NCBI GenBank assembly: GCA_029212415.1
Contig: JARGOF010000025.1
Coordinates: 8,992-67,977, forward strand
Direction: 5' to 3'
Source: Rhizobiaceae bacterium
Lineage (GTDB): Bacteria > Pseudomonadota > Alphaproteobacteria > Rhizobiales > Rhizobiaceae
Length of the DNA: 58,986 nucleotides
Shown: positions 44,845-56,597 of the stretch, one piece after another
How the letters are laid out: each line of letters opens with the position of its first letter
How positions within the stretch are numbered: the stretch's first letter is position 1
The notes under the pieces: model-generated
What the model was told of the DNA's origin: nothing
Databases searched by the model: none
The model's input: only the letters and a program-made list of their open reading frames with translations
Translations under genes and position numbers: made by a program

Positions 44845-45219
44845 ATGGCCGCTTCCATTCTCGGGCTCAGAACGACGATCTACAAGGTGCACGACCTTGA
44901 TGCCGCCAAAAAATGGTATGGCGAGGCATTTGATCAATCGCCCTATTTTGATGAGCCCTTTTACGTGGGTTTCAATATCGGAGGGTTTGAGCTGGGGCTG
45001 ATGCCCGATGATATGCCGTCAGAGGAAAAGACGAGCAATGTCCTGTCCTATTGGGGCGTGGAGGACATTGCAAAAGCCATTGCGCATTTCGTCAAACTGG
45101 GCGCGACCATCATGGAGCCTGCCGCAAATGTTGGTGGTCAGATCGTCGTTGCGACGGTCAGTGATCCTTTTGGCAATGCCATCGGCCTTATCTACAATCC
45201 GGAATTCAAATCGGCCTGA
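44845..45219 (+). CDS. VOC/glyoxalase-family protein
   Basis: The ATG at 44845 has AAAGGA seven bases upstream; an earlier in-frame ATG at 44734 adds an unrelated leader. The 124-residue protein has the VOC fold: RTTIYKVHDLDAAKKWYGEAF, FYVGFNIGGFELGLMPD, NVLSYWGVEDIAKAIAHFV and TVSDPFGNAIGLIYNPEF. Members bind metal and small substrates. The specific reaction is unknown. It is divergent from the dehydratase. Confidence 0.85.
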   Translation: MAASILGLRTTIYKVHDLDAAKKWYGEAFDQSPYFDEPFYVGFNIGGFELGLMPDDMPSEEKTSNVLSYWGVEDIAKAIAHFVKLGATIMEPAANVGGQIVVATVSDPFGNAIGLIYNPEFKSA

Positions 45220-45511
45220 TGATCGGCAATGGCATGGTCATAGGCCGGACCAGGCAGCCAAGCACGAATGCGCAATTGCAGGCAACCGTGGTCATCTTTC
45301 CAGCTTGGCATCAAGAGCAGTCTATCAGATGGCCTTGACAAAGTGCCCGCGACCAACCAGATGATGGGAAAGGTCGGGGCACCTGCCACTCGCTGGTTCA
45401 CACCATGGTGAAGTCCCCTTTGAAGATATAACGCCAATTTCAGTGCATGCGGACTGATGGCAATGCGAGTACCGTTTTTCTTCGGCGTGCGTAAACTGCA
45501 AGAGGCGAAAC

Positions 45512-45946
45512 ATGTCTATCGAATTACCAACATTGCAAGCACTCAAGGATCAGGCCAAACGGCTGCGCAAATCCCTGAGTGAAACAGGCCCGACCATCGG
45601 GCACTCAAAAGCACTTGAAGCCATCGCGCATCAATATGGCTTCAAGGACTGGAATACTCTGTTTGCGCGGGTCGCAAGCAACACGCCAACGACACCTGTC
45701 CACGTGGGTGAACAGGTAAGCGGGAGCTATCTTGGTCAGGCTTTCACCGGCCGGGTGATTGCCGTGCAAATATTGCCGGCAAACGATCGGTTCCGCGTTA
45801 CGCTTCATTTTGACGAACCTGTGGATGTGGTCACATTCGACAGTTTCTCAAATTTTCGCCAACGTGTTCACGGCGTGATTGACGGAACTGGAGTTTCCCC
45901 GAAAAGAACCTCCAATGGTCGTCCACATCTGGAGATCCAGATCTAG
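45512..45946 (+). CDS. Glyoxalase-superfamily (Glyoxalase_8-like) protein
   Basis: The N-terminus (LQALKDQAKRLRKSLSETG, HSKALEAIAHQYGFKDWNTL) is the small domain common to the Glyoxalase_8-like group and often found next to VOC proteins. The C-terminal half (GEQVSGSYLGQAFTGRVIAV, RVTLHFDEPVDVVTFDSFSN) appears to be a beta domain. The role is unknown. It is on the plus strand, 293 bases after the VOC gene; that gap has no recognisable gene. Confidence 0.7.
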   Translation: MSIELPTLQALKDQAKRLRKSLSETGPTIGHSKALEAIAHQYGFKDWNTLFARVASNTPTTPVHVGEQVSGSYLGQAFTGRVIAVQILPANDRFRVTLHFDEPVDVVTFDSFSNFRQRVHGVIDGTGVSPKRTSNGRPHLEIQI

Positions 45947-46114
45947 TCGGGCAGGGTGCCATAGGAACTGGCTGCCGGATTCAATCTGTTGGCTGTTGAC
46001 TGCAACGGGCTGTTTTCAAAAGGGGAAAACCTGCTTGAACGTGCAGTTCCGAAGGGTGCGGAACAACAGGAAGCAAAAACGCGTCCGGTGTCATGCCGGG
46101 CGCGTCCCGCTTAT

Positions 46115-46414
46115 TAAAGCGGTTTTTCCTGAATGTGAACCATTTGACCGAGGCGATTTTGGTCTTCGGCTAGGCGGGTTGCGCGCCGTGGTGGCTTCCC
46201 ACCACAAGCGTGAGCCAACAACGCCGGGGCCAAAATCGCCCGGCCCGTTCTTCGTTGAATTTCGACGCTTTTCCGTCCTGTCGTGGGTGGGCAAAATCGG
46301 CCCATCGGCGTCGTTGCATCGCTTGCCCGATGCACCACATCGCGCTGCGCAACGCGTCTAGCCGACTGTACCGATTTTTCGCCATCAAATGACTCACATT
46401 CAGGATAAACCGCT

Positions 46415-46417
<3 letters not shown>
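46115..46417. mobile_element. MITE-like palindromic element
   Basis: The ends are long imperfect inverted repeats: AAGCGGTTTTTCCTGAATGT at 46117-46136 reappears in reverse complement at 46396-46415, and the similarity continues through TGA and CATTTGA to about 33 bases. A TA dinucleotide flanks each end (46115-46116 and 46416-46417), the target duplication of the Tc1/mariner-IS630 type. The interior has more hairpins, such as GGCGATTTTGG (46152-46162) with CCAAAATCGCC (46230-46240). It has no gene of its own and ends exactly at the fadH stop. Confidence 0.8.
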
Positions 46418-48947
<2,530 letters not shown>

Positions 48948-48985
48948 TTTGCCCTCCAGTTGAATGAATCCATGTCCTCGATAAG

Positions 48986-49007
48986 TATATGTGTATTGAC
49001 ACATATA
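48986..49007. promoter_or_regulatory. PadR operator between NTF2-fadH and padR
   Basis: Arms TATATGTGT (48986-48994) and ACACATATA (48999-49007) form a perfect 9-bp inverted repeat with a 4-bp centre. Within it is ATGT-N8-ACAT, the known consensus of PadR-family operators. It sits 39 bases before the NTF2 start and 48 bases before the padR start, so PadR can block both divergent genes. Confidence 0.8.
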
Positions 49008-49054
49008 GGCAAAATTCAATAAAAAAGACAAATCAAAAATGGAGTTTCCAAACA

Positions 49055-49594
49055 GTGGCTCTCTCAGACGCCATTCTTGTCTGCCTGACGGAACGTCCCA
49101 TGTCCGGCTATGACCTGGCCAAATATTTCGATACTTCCATCGGTTTTTTTTGGCATGCCACCCATCCGCAGATCTACCGCGAACTGAAAAAACTGGGCCA
49201 GCGTGGTTACGTGGTATCCGACGAGGAAATCCAGTCAGGAAAACCGAACAGAATCGTTTATTGCCTGACCGATGCAGGCAGGCAGGCTTTGCTCGAATGG
49301 TCCCGAAAGCCTGTGGCACCGGCGCTGATAAAGGACGATCTTCTGGTAAGGCTGCAGGCGATCGAGCACATTGACAAGCGTGCTTTGCGTCAACAAATCA
49401 CCGCCCGATTGGCTGCGCACCGCGAACAATTGGCGCAATATCATCATATCAGGGATGTACGTTTCAGCCATGGTGAACCGGAACCAAGCGACCTTGGAAA
49501 GCTGATGGGTCTGGAGCTGGGCATGGAATATGAGAACGGCTGGATAAACTGGTGCAAAAATGCGCTTGCCCGGCTTGAGCCTGACGGGGACTGA
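49055..49594 (+). CDS. PadR-family transcriptional regulator
   Basis: The start is GTG at 49055, with GGAG ten bases upstream and conserved ALSDAILVCLTERPMSGYDL after it; an upstream ATG at 48989 lies inside the operator and would not be used. The protein has the PadR winged helix (FFWHATHPQIYRELKKLGQRG, RIVYCLTDAGRQALLEW) and the C-terminal dimer helices of the Vir_act_alpha type. It is divergent from the NTF2-fadH operon and likely represses it until a lipid- or phenolic-derived ligand binds. Confidence 0.9.
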   Translation: MALSDAILVCLTERPMSGYDLAKYFDTSIGFFWHATHPQIYRELKKLGQRGYVVSDEEIQSGKPNRIVYCLTDAGRQALLEWSRKPVAPALIKDDLLVRLQAIEHIDKRALRQQITARLAAHREQLAQYHHIRDVRFSHGEPEPSDLGKLMGLELGMEYENGWINWCKNALARLEPDGD

Positions 49595-49651
49595 AAGACA
49601 ATTCCCATTCTCATCTCCGCTTGAAGACAGCAGAGCCTCTCATCAGACGAA

Positions 49652-49683
49652 AAACCCGATTGTCCTGGCGGGCAATCGGGTTT
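49652..49683. terminator. Bidirectional terminator
   Basis: AAACCCGATTG (49652-49662) pairs with CAATCGGGTTT (49673-49683) in an 11-bp stem, with A-rich and T-rich ends on either side. It serves the convergent padR and DUF992 genes. Confidence 0.85.
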
Positions 49684-49706
49684 GTATTCGTGAACTTTGA
49701 TAGACC

Positions 49707-50249
49707 TTACTGAGAGGCCGAAGCACTTGTAAGGGTGAGAGCGCCAATGCCGACTGAGGCGTTGAGGCCAATATTGCTGGAAACACTGAGGGGAACAAGA
49801 TTGAGGTTGTTCTTCAGATTGCCGGTGAGCACGTTGGCACCCAGGCCAACACCAAGACCGACTTCTGCCGAGACACCCAGATAGGTGCCGTCCAGCCGAC
49901 CTTCAGGGACCTGATAGCTGGGTGCATAAACAGCCCAGACCAGCTTGCCACGCTGTTTGTAACCGATATCCGGACCAACTTTTGTGATCGACCCATCGTA
50001 TTGTTCACTTGAGCGGTTGCCGCGCAGGTTTTTGAATGTGCAGGTCAGGTCATGGGATGATCCGATGACATAGCCAAAGCCGCCATGGTTTATACAGGTC
50101 AACATTCCCGTTTTGACGAAGCGCTGTTTTGCTGCGATCGGCTCTGGTGCTGCTGCCCATGGAGCGTCCGCAGCATTGATTGGAGATGTCTGCAATATGG
50201 CTGCCGCAGCCACTGCGATCACTGCTGGTATGATTTTGTTCTTTTTCAT
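49707..50249 (-). CDS. Exported DUF992 family protein
   Basis: The signal peptide (IPAVIAVAAAAILQTSPINA) is followed by GMLTCINHGGFGYVIGSSHD and LTCTFKNLRGNRSSEQYDG, which fits DUF992 proteins of alphaproteobacteria. Glycine-rich segments (LGVSAEVGLGVGLGANVL) near the end are typical. Two Cys residues may form a disulfide. The function is not established, and it may be a periplasmic or outer membrane component. Confidence 0.85.
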   Translation of the reverse strand: MKKNKIIPAVIAVAAAAILQTSPINAADAPWAAAPEPIAAKQRFVKTGMLTCINHGGFGYVIGSSHDLTCTFKNLRGNRSSEQYDGSITKVGPDIGYKQRGKLVWAVYAPSYQVPEGRLDGTYLGVSAEVGLGVGLGANVLTGNLKNNLNLVPLSVSSNIGLNASVGIGALTLTSASASQ

Positions 50250-50543
50250 TTCTGGTTTCTCCTGAATGAGTTCGCCACGTCAGTTGAATGCCGACAATTG
50301 AGCGTGCCGTCATTAGCTGCAGATTCGCGGCAGAATTGCGCCGTCATTGTGTCTGTTGTCAGGTATTGTTTTGATTGGTGTGTTTTCTGCAAATATTTCC
50401 GTGAAACAGATTGGAAGCTTTTGCCTGTATGGTTGCAAGCCATTGGAGCAAGTGGCATTTGCGAAAATCTGCCAACCAGCAGACATTGCCGTTTGGGCAG
50501 TCAAAGTGGCCTGCATAACACGACAGGAAAGAGGAATTCCCAA

Positions 50544-52121
50544 ATGATGCGTATGGTGTTTTATGCAGTGGCGGTGGTGGCCCTGGTGATCGTTGGCTCA
50601 ATTGCGCAGGTCTGGCCACCTTTCTGGTGGGCGCTGGTTTTGGTGGTGCCGTTTATCCTGCTGGGAATATTCGACATGTTCTGGGCCACGCATAATGTGT
50701 TGCACAACTACCCCGTTGTTGGCCATTTGCGCTATGCACTTGAATTCATAAGCCCTGAAATACGCCAGTATTTCGTTGAGACCAATGAAAGCGGCAAACC
50801 CTATAATCGTCTGCAACGCGAAGTGGTCTATGCCAGGGCGACCGGCTCTGATGATACCCGGCCCTTTGGCACCCAGCTTGACCTGATGGAGGTCGGGTTT
50901 GTGCGCGCCAGCCACTCCCTGGCACCCAAGAAGGTCGACCCGCAACAGGGTCGGATCATGGTTGGTGGGCCACAATGCAAAAAACCCTATTCGGCCTCAC
51001 GGCTGAACATTTCCGCCATGAGCTTTGGTGCGCTCAGTTCAAATGCCATTCACGCACTCAATGCGGGCGCCAGGCTCGGCCAGTTTGCTCATAATACGGG
51101 AGAGGGTGGCTTGAGCCCCTATCATCTGGCTGGTGGCGGAGACATCACATGGCAGATAGGCACGGGGTATTTTGGCTGCCGGACAGCCGATGGCAATTTC
51201 GATGAAGCCAAATTTGTTGAAAATGCCAATCGTGACGCCGTCAAGATGATCGAGATCAAACTGTCGCAGGGTGCAAAACCGGCCCATGGCGGGGTCCTGC
51301 CGGCAGCCAAGGTGGATGAAGAGATCGCGCGCATTCGCGGCGTTGCCATGGGCAAGGATGTCATTTCGCCACCGGCCCACTCGGCGTTTTCCACGCCGGA
51401 AGGCCTGCTGCATTTTGTCGTTCAATTGCGCGATGCCGCCGGCGGAAAACCGGTTGGTTTCAAACTGTGTATTGGTCATCACCGGGAGTTCATGGGTATT
51501 GTCAAAGCCATGGTGAAGACGGGAATTACGCCCGATTTCATTACAGTCGATGGCGCTGAAGGCGGGACCGGTGCAGCGCCGGTCGAGTTCACCAATCGGC
51601 TGGGAGTTCCGTTGAATGAGGGGCTGGCATTCGTCCAATCATGCCTCGTTGGCGCCGGGATCAGAAAAGATATTCGGTTGATAGCCAGCGGCAAGGTGGT
51701 CTCCGGGTTCGATATGATTGAAAAAATTGCCCTGGGTGCGGACATGTGCAATGTGGCCCGCCCGATGATGTTCGCGCTGGGATGCATTCAAGCCGTGCGT
51801 TGCAATACCAACACATGTCCCACCGGCATTGCGACCCAAGACAAAAATCGGGCCAAGGCCGTCGATATCAATTTCCGCCAGAAACACGTCGCCCGGTTTC
51901 ATGCGGCAACGGTCGAGAGCTTTCTTGATCTTGTGGGCGCCATGGGCATGTTGTCACCTGATGAATTGACGCCAGATCATATCCACCAGCGCGTGGCCGA
52001 TGAATCGGAGCGGCCGTTTGGAACAACACACAATTACCTTGAGCCTGGCGAATTGTTGTCGGGCAAAGTGCGTGAAGCCTATCGCAGCGATTGGGAAAAG
52101 GCGCGTGCAGAAGCGTTTTAA
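50544..52121 (+). CDS. FMN-binding glutamate-synthase-like protein with N-terminal membrane helices
   Basis: The ATG at 50544 has GAGG upstream; the longer open frame to 50085 is only read-through. Two membrane helices (residues 4-22 and 28-46) precede a glutamate synthase FMN barrel: LNISAMSFGALSSNAIHALN, HNTGEGGLSPYHLAGGGDI, ITVDGAEGGTGAAPVEF, and the 3Fe-4S type motif C-x5-C-x4-C in GCIQAVRCNTNTCPTG. It lacks the glutaminase domain of GltB, so it belongs to the GltB2-like group. The reaction is not known. Confidence 0.85.
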   Translation: MMRMVFYAVAVVALVIVGSIAQVWPPFWWALVLVVPFILLGIFDMFWATHNVLHNYPVVGHLRYALEFISPEIRQYFVETNESGKPYNRLQREVVYARATGSDDTRPFGTQLDLMEVGFVRASHSLAPKKVDPQQGRIMVGGPQCKKPYSASRLNISAMSFGALSSNAIHALNAGARLGQFAHNTGEGGLSPYHLAGGGDITWQIGTGYFGCRTADGNFDEAKFVENANRDAVKMIEIKLSQGAKPAHGGVLPAAKVDEEIARIRGVAMGKDVISPPAHSAFSTPEGLLHFVVQLRDAAGGKPVGFKLCIGHHREFMGIVKAMVKTGITPDFITVDGAEGGTGAAPVEFTNRLGVPLNEGLAFVQSCLVGAGIRKDIRLIASGKVVSGFDMIEKIALGADMCNVARPMMFALGCIQAVRCNTNTCPTGIATQDKNRAKAVDINFRQKHVARFHAATVESFLDLVGAMGMLSPDELTPDHIHQRVADESERPFGTTHNYLEPGELLSGKVREAYRSDWEKARAEAF

Positions 52122-52364
52122 TTGCTGTGAATTGCTGCGAACGCCCCAAAGGCTGAAATGAGGTATCTGAGCCTGCCCAACAATCGTGAGTGTGGGCAGA
52201 CGCAGAGTAGACCCGTAGAGTTGGCAAATATCCAGCCCTCGCGGCAGGAAAAGTCTGGCTCCTAATTCGGGTTTGCAACCGCAGTCAGGGGAAAGTGACC
52301 AGGGCAGCGATCACAAGGATGTGCGCATGGTGGAGCGTTTTGAACTGTTCGATAGACCGGGTGC

Positions 52365-53036
52365 ATGATACCAATTCATGTGATGGCTACAGAAAAGTTG
52401 ATTAAAATTGCAATTGTGGACGACCATCAGATGTTCGCCGACGGGCTGGTTCATTTGCTTGCCAGCATAAACAAGTCTTACCGTTGCACGACCATCACCT
52501 CGCCATTGGCTGCAATTCGCCTGGTGGATGGTGGAGAAAAATTTGATCTGATCATTTCTGATCTGATCATGGACAGTCTCAACGGCATTGCATTTATCAA
52601 GGCATTGCGTACGCGCGGTGTAAAAGCACCCATTCTCATCGTTTCCGGCATCAGCACGGCACCGCCGGTCGAGGAGGCTTTGCGATTGGGCGCGCAGGGT
52701 TTTTTACCAAAATCGTCATCGTCAGAAATGCTGGCCGAAGCGCTCGATACGATCCTGGCCGGTGATATTTATTTGCCGCCGCAATTGTGGAGCGCCTATA
52801 CTGACAGCGAAAGATCGCCGGAAAACAAATGCGACACTGGCGGCACCGAGCTCAGCCAAAGGCAGTTGGAAGTATTGCAACTTGTCTCGCAGGGCTTTTC
52901 CAACCGCGAGATTGCCGGCGCCCTCAATGTCAGTGAGAATACCGTAAAAACGCACGTCAAGAGATTGTTCAAACAACTCAATGTAAATACCCGGGCCGCC
53001 TGCGTGCGCATGGCGCAGTCGATGGGGCATATTTGA
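52365..53036 (+). CDS. NarL/FixJ-type response regulator
   Basis: The 223-residue protein has a receiver (KIAIVDDHQMFADGLVHL; phosphoacceptor Asp in LIISDLIMDSLNG; Lys in FLPKSSSS) and a LuxR-type helix-turn-helix (LSQRQLEVLQLVSQGFSNRE, IAGALNVSENTVKTHVKRLF). The ATG at 52383 is as likely a start as 52365. It is convergent with a hybrid histidine kinase, and the two are probably cognate partners. Confidence 0.9.
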   Translation: MIPIHVMATEKLIKIAIVDDHQMFADGLVHLLASINKSYRCTTITSPLAAIRLVDGGEKFDLIISDLIMDSLNGIAFIKALRTRGVKAPILIVSGISTAPPVEEALRLGAQGFLPKSSSSEMLAEALDTILAGDIYLPPQLWSAYTDSERSPENKCDTGGTELSQRQLEVLQLVSQGFSNREIAGALNVSENTVKTHVKRLFKQLNVNTRAACVRMAQSMGHI

Positions 53037-53062
53037 ACCTTTTGCGGTGCGCTGCAGAACGT

Positions 53063-54856
53063 TCAGGCATTTTCCTTGTGCGGCTCGGTAACACTTGCCG
53101 CCGGGATGGAGGAAGAACGGGCAAGCAGCCTCAATTCCCTGTGCATCGTGCTGGCATCGACAGGCTTTGTCAGCAATTTGGTGCCTGACGGTCGTGGCTT
53201 ATTGCCATTGCCATCGATGTTTCCGGTAACAAAGATGGCCGGGATTTCGCTTCCAAGCAGATTGCGAATGCGAATGAGCACGTCCACGCCTGTTTCGCCG
53301 CCTTTCAAGCGCATGTCAGCGATGACACCATCGGGATGAATATCAAGTGCGTTGATGAGCTCCACAGCTTCGTCGCCGGAGCGCGCGCTGAAAACTTCGC
53401 ACCCCCAGTCAGAAAGAAGGACCGACATACTGTCGCGGATTTCTCTTTCGTCATCAATGACAAGGACGGCCAATCTCAGCGCTGCATGGGGTTCCCAAGG
53501 GGAAGGCGTTTCGGCGATTTCCTCAGATTTGGGCACATGAAACGTAAAACAGGCACCTTTTCCTTCCTCGGACTCCAGCTCAATATCGATGTCCAGAAGT
53601 TCGCAGAGCCGCCCGACAATGGATAATCCAAGGCCAAGCCCTTTGTGTCTTTCCCTATGGTGATTGTCCAATTGCACATATTCTTCAAAAATGTCCGATT
53701 GCCGGCTTTTCGGGATGCCAATTCCCGTATCTGCTACCTTGAACACAATATGGTTGTCATGACCCTGCACTGTTACTGTAATGACCTCACCCGGCGGGGT
53801 AAATTTAATTGCATTGGACAAAATATTGCGCACAACGCGACTAAACAGATTGATATCCGTATCGGCCGTTTGCAGATCCAGTTGTGTTCGCAATTCTATG
53901 TGTTTTTGTTTGGCTGTTTCTGAATATTCATCGACAATATTTTGGACCAGTCTTGTCAGGTCAACTGGTTGCCGGTTCTGCACGATTGCACCGGCTTCAA
54001 GCCGTGAGATATCCAAGAGTCCGTCCAGCAGATTGCCCATGCTGCGCCAGCTCGTTTCGAGTTTTTGCAGCAATTCATGTTGTTGAGGCTCGGTCAGCGA
54101 ATTGCGTAGCGCGGATATATAATTGCCCATTGTGTGCAATGGCTGAGCAAAGTCGTGGCTGGTGGTCGCCAAAAAACGCGTTTTGTTTTCGTTTGCTCTG
54201 CGGATGGCGTCACGTTGCGTGCGCAACTCACTCATCATCTTTTTTTGCTGCTGCCGCAAAATCAGCGTTGCCAGCAGATTTCTATGCAAGTTGATCGCAA
54301 TGAGGAAATAGGCAACGAGCAACAGGAGGGAAACGAAACCAAGAAGGTTTTGCGGCGCAGGCGCAAAAAACAGCAGATTGGCGCTATATATCAGCAAGGC
54401 CGGTAATGCTGCCGCGCCATAAGATCTTGGATAGGCACCGTGGCTGATGATGGCAGCGGCACCAAAACACGAGACAATCAGAAATGTGATTGCAATCGAT
54501 TGATTCGACTCCAGATCGATCAGCAGCACCATGCCAACACCCCAGGCGATCCCAGCGCAGAGAGCGTTGAACGTGTTAAAAAACAGATATTTATCAATAT
54601 TTTGCGCGTTGAAGGGGTGTTTTTTCGCGACAATCAGATAGAAAATTGCCAGACACCCGGACAGGACCACCGACAGTATCCACAGGACCACCAGACGATT
54701 GTCGGCATTAAAATGCAGCATGATGCCGGATACGCAGGCAAACAGAATTGAAGATGTGACCGCAGTTGCAGATCTTGCCAGCAATTGCTTGGCAATGCTG
54801 ATTTTGATCTGCACCCTTTGGGCAGGCTCCACCGCCGTTTCCGGTTCATCACTCAA
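53063..54856 (-). CDS. Hybrid sensor histidine kinase
   Basis: This protein of about 600 residues has several membrane helices in the first 200 residues (LWILSVVLSGCLAIFYLIVA, YGAAALPALLIYSANLLFF and others). A kinase core follows: ATTSHDFAQPLHTMGNYISA (phospho-His), ILSNAIKFTPPGEV, DTGIGIPKSRQSDIFEEYVQ and GLGLGLSIVGRLCELL. It ends with a receiver (AVLVIDDEREIRDSM; Asp in VIADMRLKGGETG). I prefer the TTG at 54856, with AGGGG eight bases ahead, over TTG 54880. The gene is convergent with the LuxR-type regulator. Confidence 0.9.
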   Translation of the reverse strand: MSDEPETAVEPAQRVQIKISIAKQLLARSATAVTSSILFACVSGIMLHFNADNRLVVLWILSVVLSGCLAIFYLIVAKKHPFNAQNIDKYLFFNTFNALCAGIAWGVGMVLLIDLESNQSIAITFLIVSCFGAAAIISHGAYPRSYGAAALPALLIYSANLLFFAPAPQNLLGFVSLLLLVAYFLIAINLHRNLLATLILRQQQKKMMSELRTQRDAIRRANENKTRFLATTSHDFAQPLHTMGNYISALRNSLTEPQQHELLQKLETSWRSMGNLLDGLLDISRLEAGAIVQNRQPVDLTRLVQNIVDEYSETAKQKHIELRTQLDLQTADTDINLFSRVVRNILSNAIKFTPPGEVITVTVQGHDNHIVFKVADTGIGIPKSRQSDIFEEYVQLDNHHRERHKGLGLGLSIVGRLCELLDIDIELESEEGKGACFTFHVPKSEEIAETPSPWEPHAALRLAVLVIDDEREIRDSMSVLLSDWGCEVFSARSGDEAVELINALDIHPDGVIADMRLKGGETGVDVLIRIRNLLGSEIPAIFVTGNIDGNGNKPRPSGTKLLTKPVDASTMHRELRLLARSSSIPAASVTEPHKENA

Positions 54857-54994
54857 ATGGTTTTCCCCTGCACCACACAATGCTTACCGACACTTATGCA
54901 TAATCTGATACCAGGGCTGCAACCGATTTTCAGATTCAATGCCTGAGATGGCGCTTATTCCGTTGGTTTACGACTTTTGTGCGGTGAAAGTGGT

Positions 54995-55322
54995 TTGCCA
55001 GTGCACGCAGAGCAAATTATAGTGTCACCCATTCGGGTGATTGAGGATTGTATTCATCTCGCATACGTTGGGGCTGTCACAAAAGGAATTTGGATCCTTG
55101 ATTCGGATTTGGTGTTCAATATTTAGGCATCTGACCAATTTTCGTCAGGCGCAAATGTAGTGGATTTTACCAGGTGACAGGTGATTTGTGGCATAGCCGC
55201 ACACCTTTGAGATTGGTTGTCGGTTGTATGTAGCCCATGTCGCCCGGGTTGCATCGGCAAAAGGAAGGCAGGGTGTTATGCGTTGCGCCTCAGCGTTTGC
55301 ACCCTGCCTCTCCATTTTTTCC
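54995..55322 (+). ncRNA. Candidate small RNA: promoter and terminator with no gene between
   Basis: TTGCCA (54995-55000) and TATAGT (55018-55023) are separated by exactly 17 bases, a near-consensus sigma-70 promoter. About 245 bases later GGCAGGGTG (55267-55275) pairs with CACCCTGCC (55300-55308), followed by TCTCCATTTTTT, a rho-independent-type terminator. A small hairpin TCACCC-ATTC-GGGTGA lies right at the expected start (55025-55040). No convincing protein is coded between, though a 26-codon frame at 55278 has AAGGAAGG ahead of it. The transcript would be about 290 nt. The surrounding gap from 54857 to 55619 has no other feature. Confidence 0.5.
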
Positions 55323-55619
55323 CCAACTGCTGCCACCTTGAGCCAGCGCCTTTCAGCTTGAATATGTCTGGCTTTCATAAAACAACCGATTTTCCTGGAT
55401 GGAATATGCCAAAGGCATGTGTGCGGCCATTGAATTTTTGAACAGACACGAATGTTCTGAACAGAAGGGACGGTAATCGGACAAAAATCGAGCGACATTT
55501 CCGCGCCAGAACACCCAGCCTGCCAGAATACCCAGCCTGATTACAGTCCAGCGGTTCACTGCAAATACAGGCGTGGGCGATGATGCGATACCGGTCTGTT
55601 TTGCGGGTATTTGCCCCCT

Positions 55620-56597
55620 TCAGGAATCGCTGGACGGCTGCGGCCAGGGCGTTTCTGCAACAGGTGATATGGGCGCGCCACTGGAAAACCACTGTATCAG
55701 ATTATCCACCTGCAACTGTGCCATGGCATTGCGTGTATCAACGGAAGCAGATGCCACATGCGGTAGAAGCACAACCTGGTCCAGGTCGATCAGGGCCTGC
55801 GGCACATGCGGTTCATTTTCAAAGACATCCAGTCCGGCTGACATGATGGTTTTGTTTTGCAGCGCGGCAATCAGAGCTGTCTCGTCGACAACTGAACCGC
55901 GCCCGACATTTATGAAAATGCCCTCGGGTCCAAGCGCCCGGAATATGTCAGCATTGACAATGTGGCGGGTTGCCGGTCCGCCAGGGGCAACGGCCATGAG
56001 CACATCGCAACGCGTGGCAAGGTCTTCAAGCGACGAACAATAGGCATAGGGCACATCGGGCTGGCGACTGCGGTTGTGGTAATGGATTTCCATGCCCATC
56101 GCCGCGGCGCGCGATGCAATGGCCTTGCCAATTCGGCCTAGGCCGAGAATGCCGAGTTTCTTCTTGCGCAAGGTGCCTCTGGTCAACGGGTAGGGGGCGT
56201 TGACCCATTTCCCGTCGCGCAGCCAGCGTTCTGCGGCCGACAGTTCGCGCGCCGTCATGATCATCAGTCCGATGGCCGTGTCGGCCACTTCATCGCTAAG
56301 CACATCGGGCGTGTTGGTAACAATAATGCCGCGCGATGCGGCGTGAACTGCATCGATGCTGTCATAGCCGACTCCCAGTGATCCTATGATTTCCAGGTCT
56401 GGAAAGACATCGATGAAAGCCGCATCCATGACTGTGGGATGACCGCAGGCTATTCCCCGGATTTTTGATTTGACCTCTTCAAGAAACGCTTGCCTGTCGT
56501 TCTTTTCCCAAAGGTAATGCGTTCTGAATGCTTTGCTTATGCCCTCCATCGCCAGTGGGGGAAGAGGGTCGGGAATGAGAATTTCCGGTTTTGACAT
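55620..56597 (-). CDS. D-2-hydroxyacid dehydrogenase (glyoxylate/hydroxypyruvate reductase type)
   Basis: The 325-residue protein has the NAD fold LGILGLGRIGKAIASRAAAM with basic HNRSRQ after it, which suggests NADPH use. Catalytic residues appear as Arg in INVGRGSVVDE, Glu in DVFENEPHVP and His in VLLPHVASAS. These enzymes reduce glyoxylate or hydroxypyruvate. The gene stands alone, 350 bases upstream of the divergent ATP-grasp gene. Confidence 0.9.
   Translation of the reverse strand: MSKPEILIPDPLPPLAMEGISKAFRTHYLWEKNDRQAFLEEVKSKIRGIACGHPTVMDAAFIDVFPDLEIIGSLGVGYDSIDAVHAASRGIIVTNTPDVLSDEVADTAIGLMIMTARELSAAERWLRDGKWVNAPYPLTRGTLRKKKLGILGLGRIGKAIASRAAAMGMEIHYHNRSRQPDVPYAYCSSLEDLATRCDVLMAVAPGGPATRHIVNADIFRALGPEGIFINVGRGSVVDETALIAALQNKTIMSAGLDVFENEPHVPQALIDLDQVVLLPHVASASVDTRNAMAQLQVDNLIQWFSSGAPISPVAETPWPQPSSDS

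Noticed and set aside
45947-46114. Possible gene before the MITE-like element
   Set aside because: Only short frames without domain or ribosome site are present.
48948-49319. N-terminal extension of the NTF2-like gene
   Set aside because: It would run through the PadR operator and the padR gene; ATG 48947 has GGAGGG and begins the domain.
50085-50543. Upstream extension of the FMN glutamate-synthase-like gene
   Set aside because: The leader is Cys/Arg-rich and unlike any protein, and crosses the promoter region of the divergent DUF992 gene; ATG 50544 has a ribosome site and begins the membrane helix.
55145-55498. 117-codon minus-strand frame in the large gap
   Set aside because: Composition is irregular, it has no ribosome site or motif and overlaps other equally weak frames.
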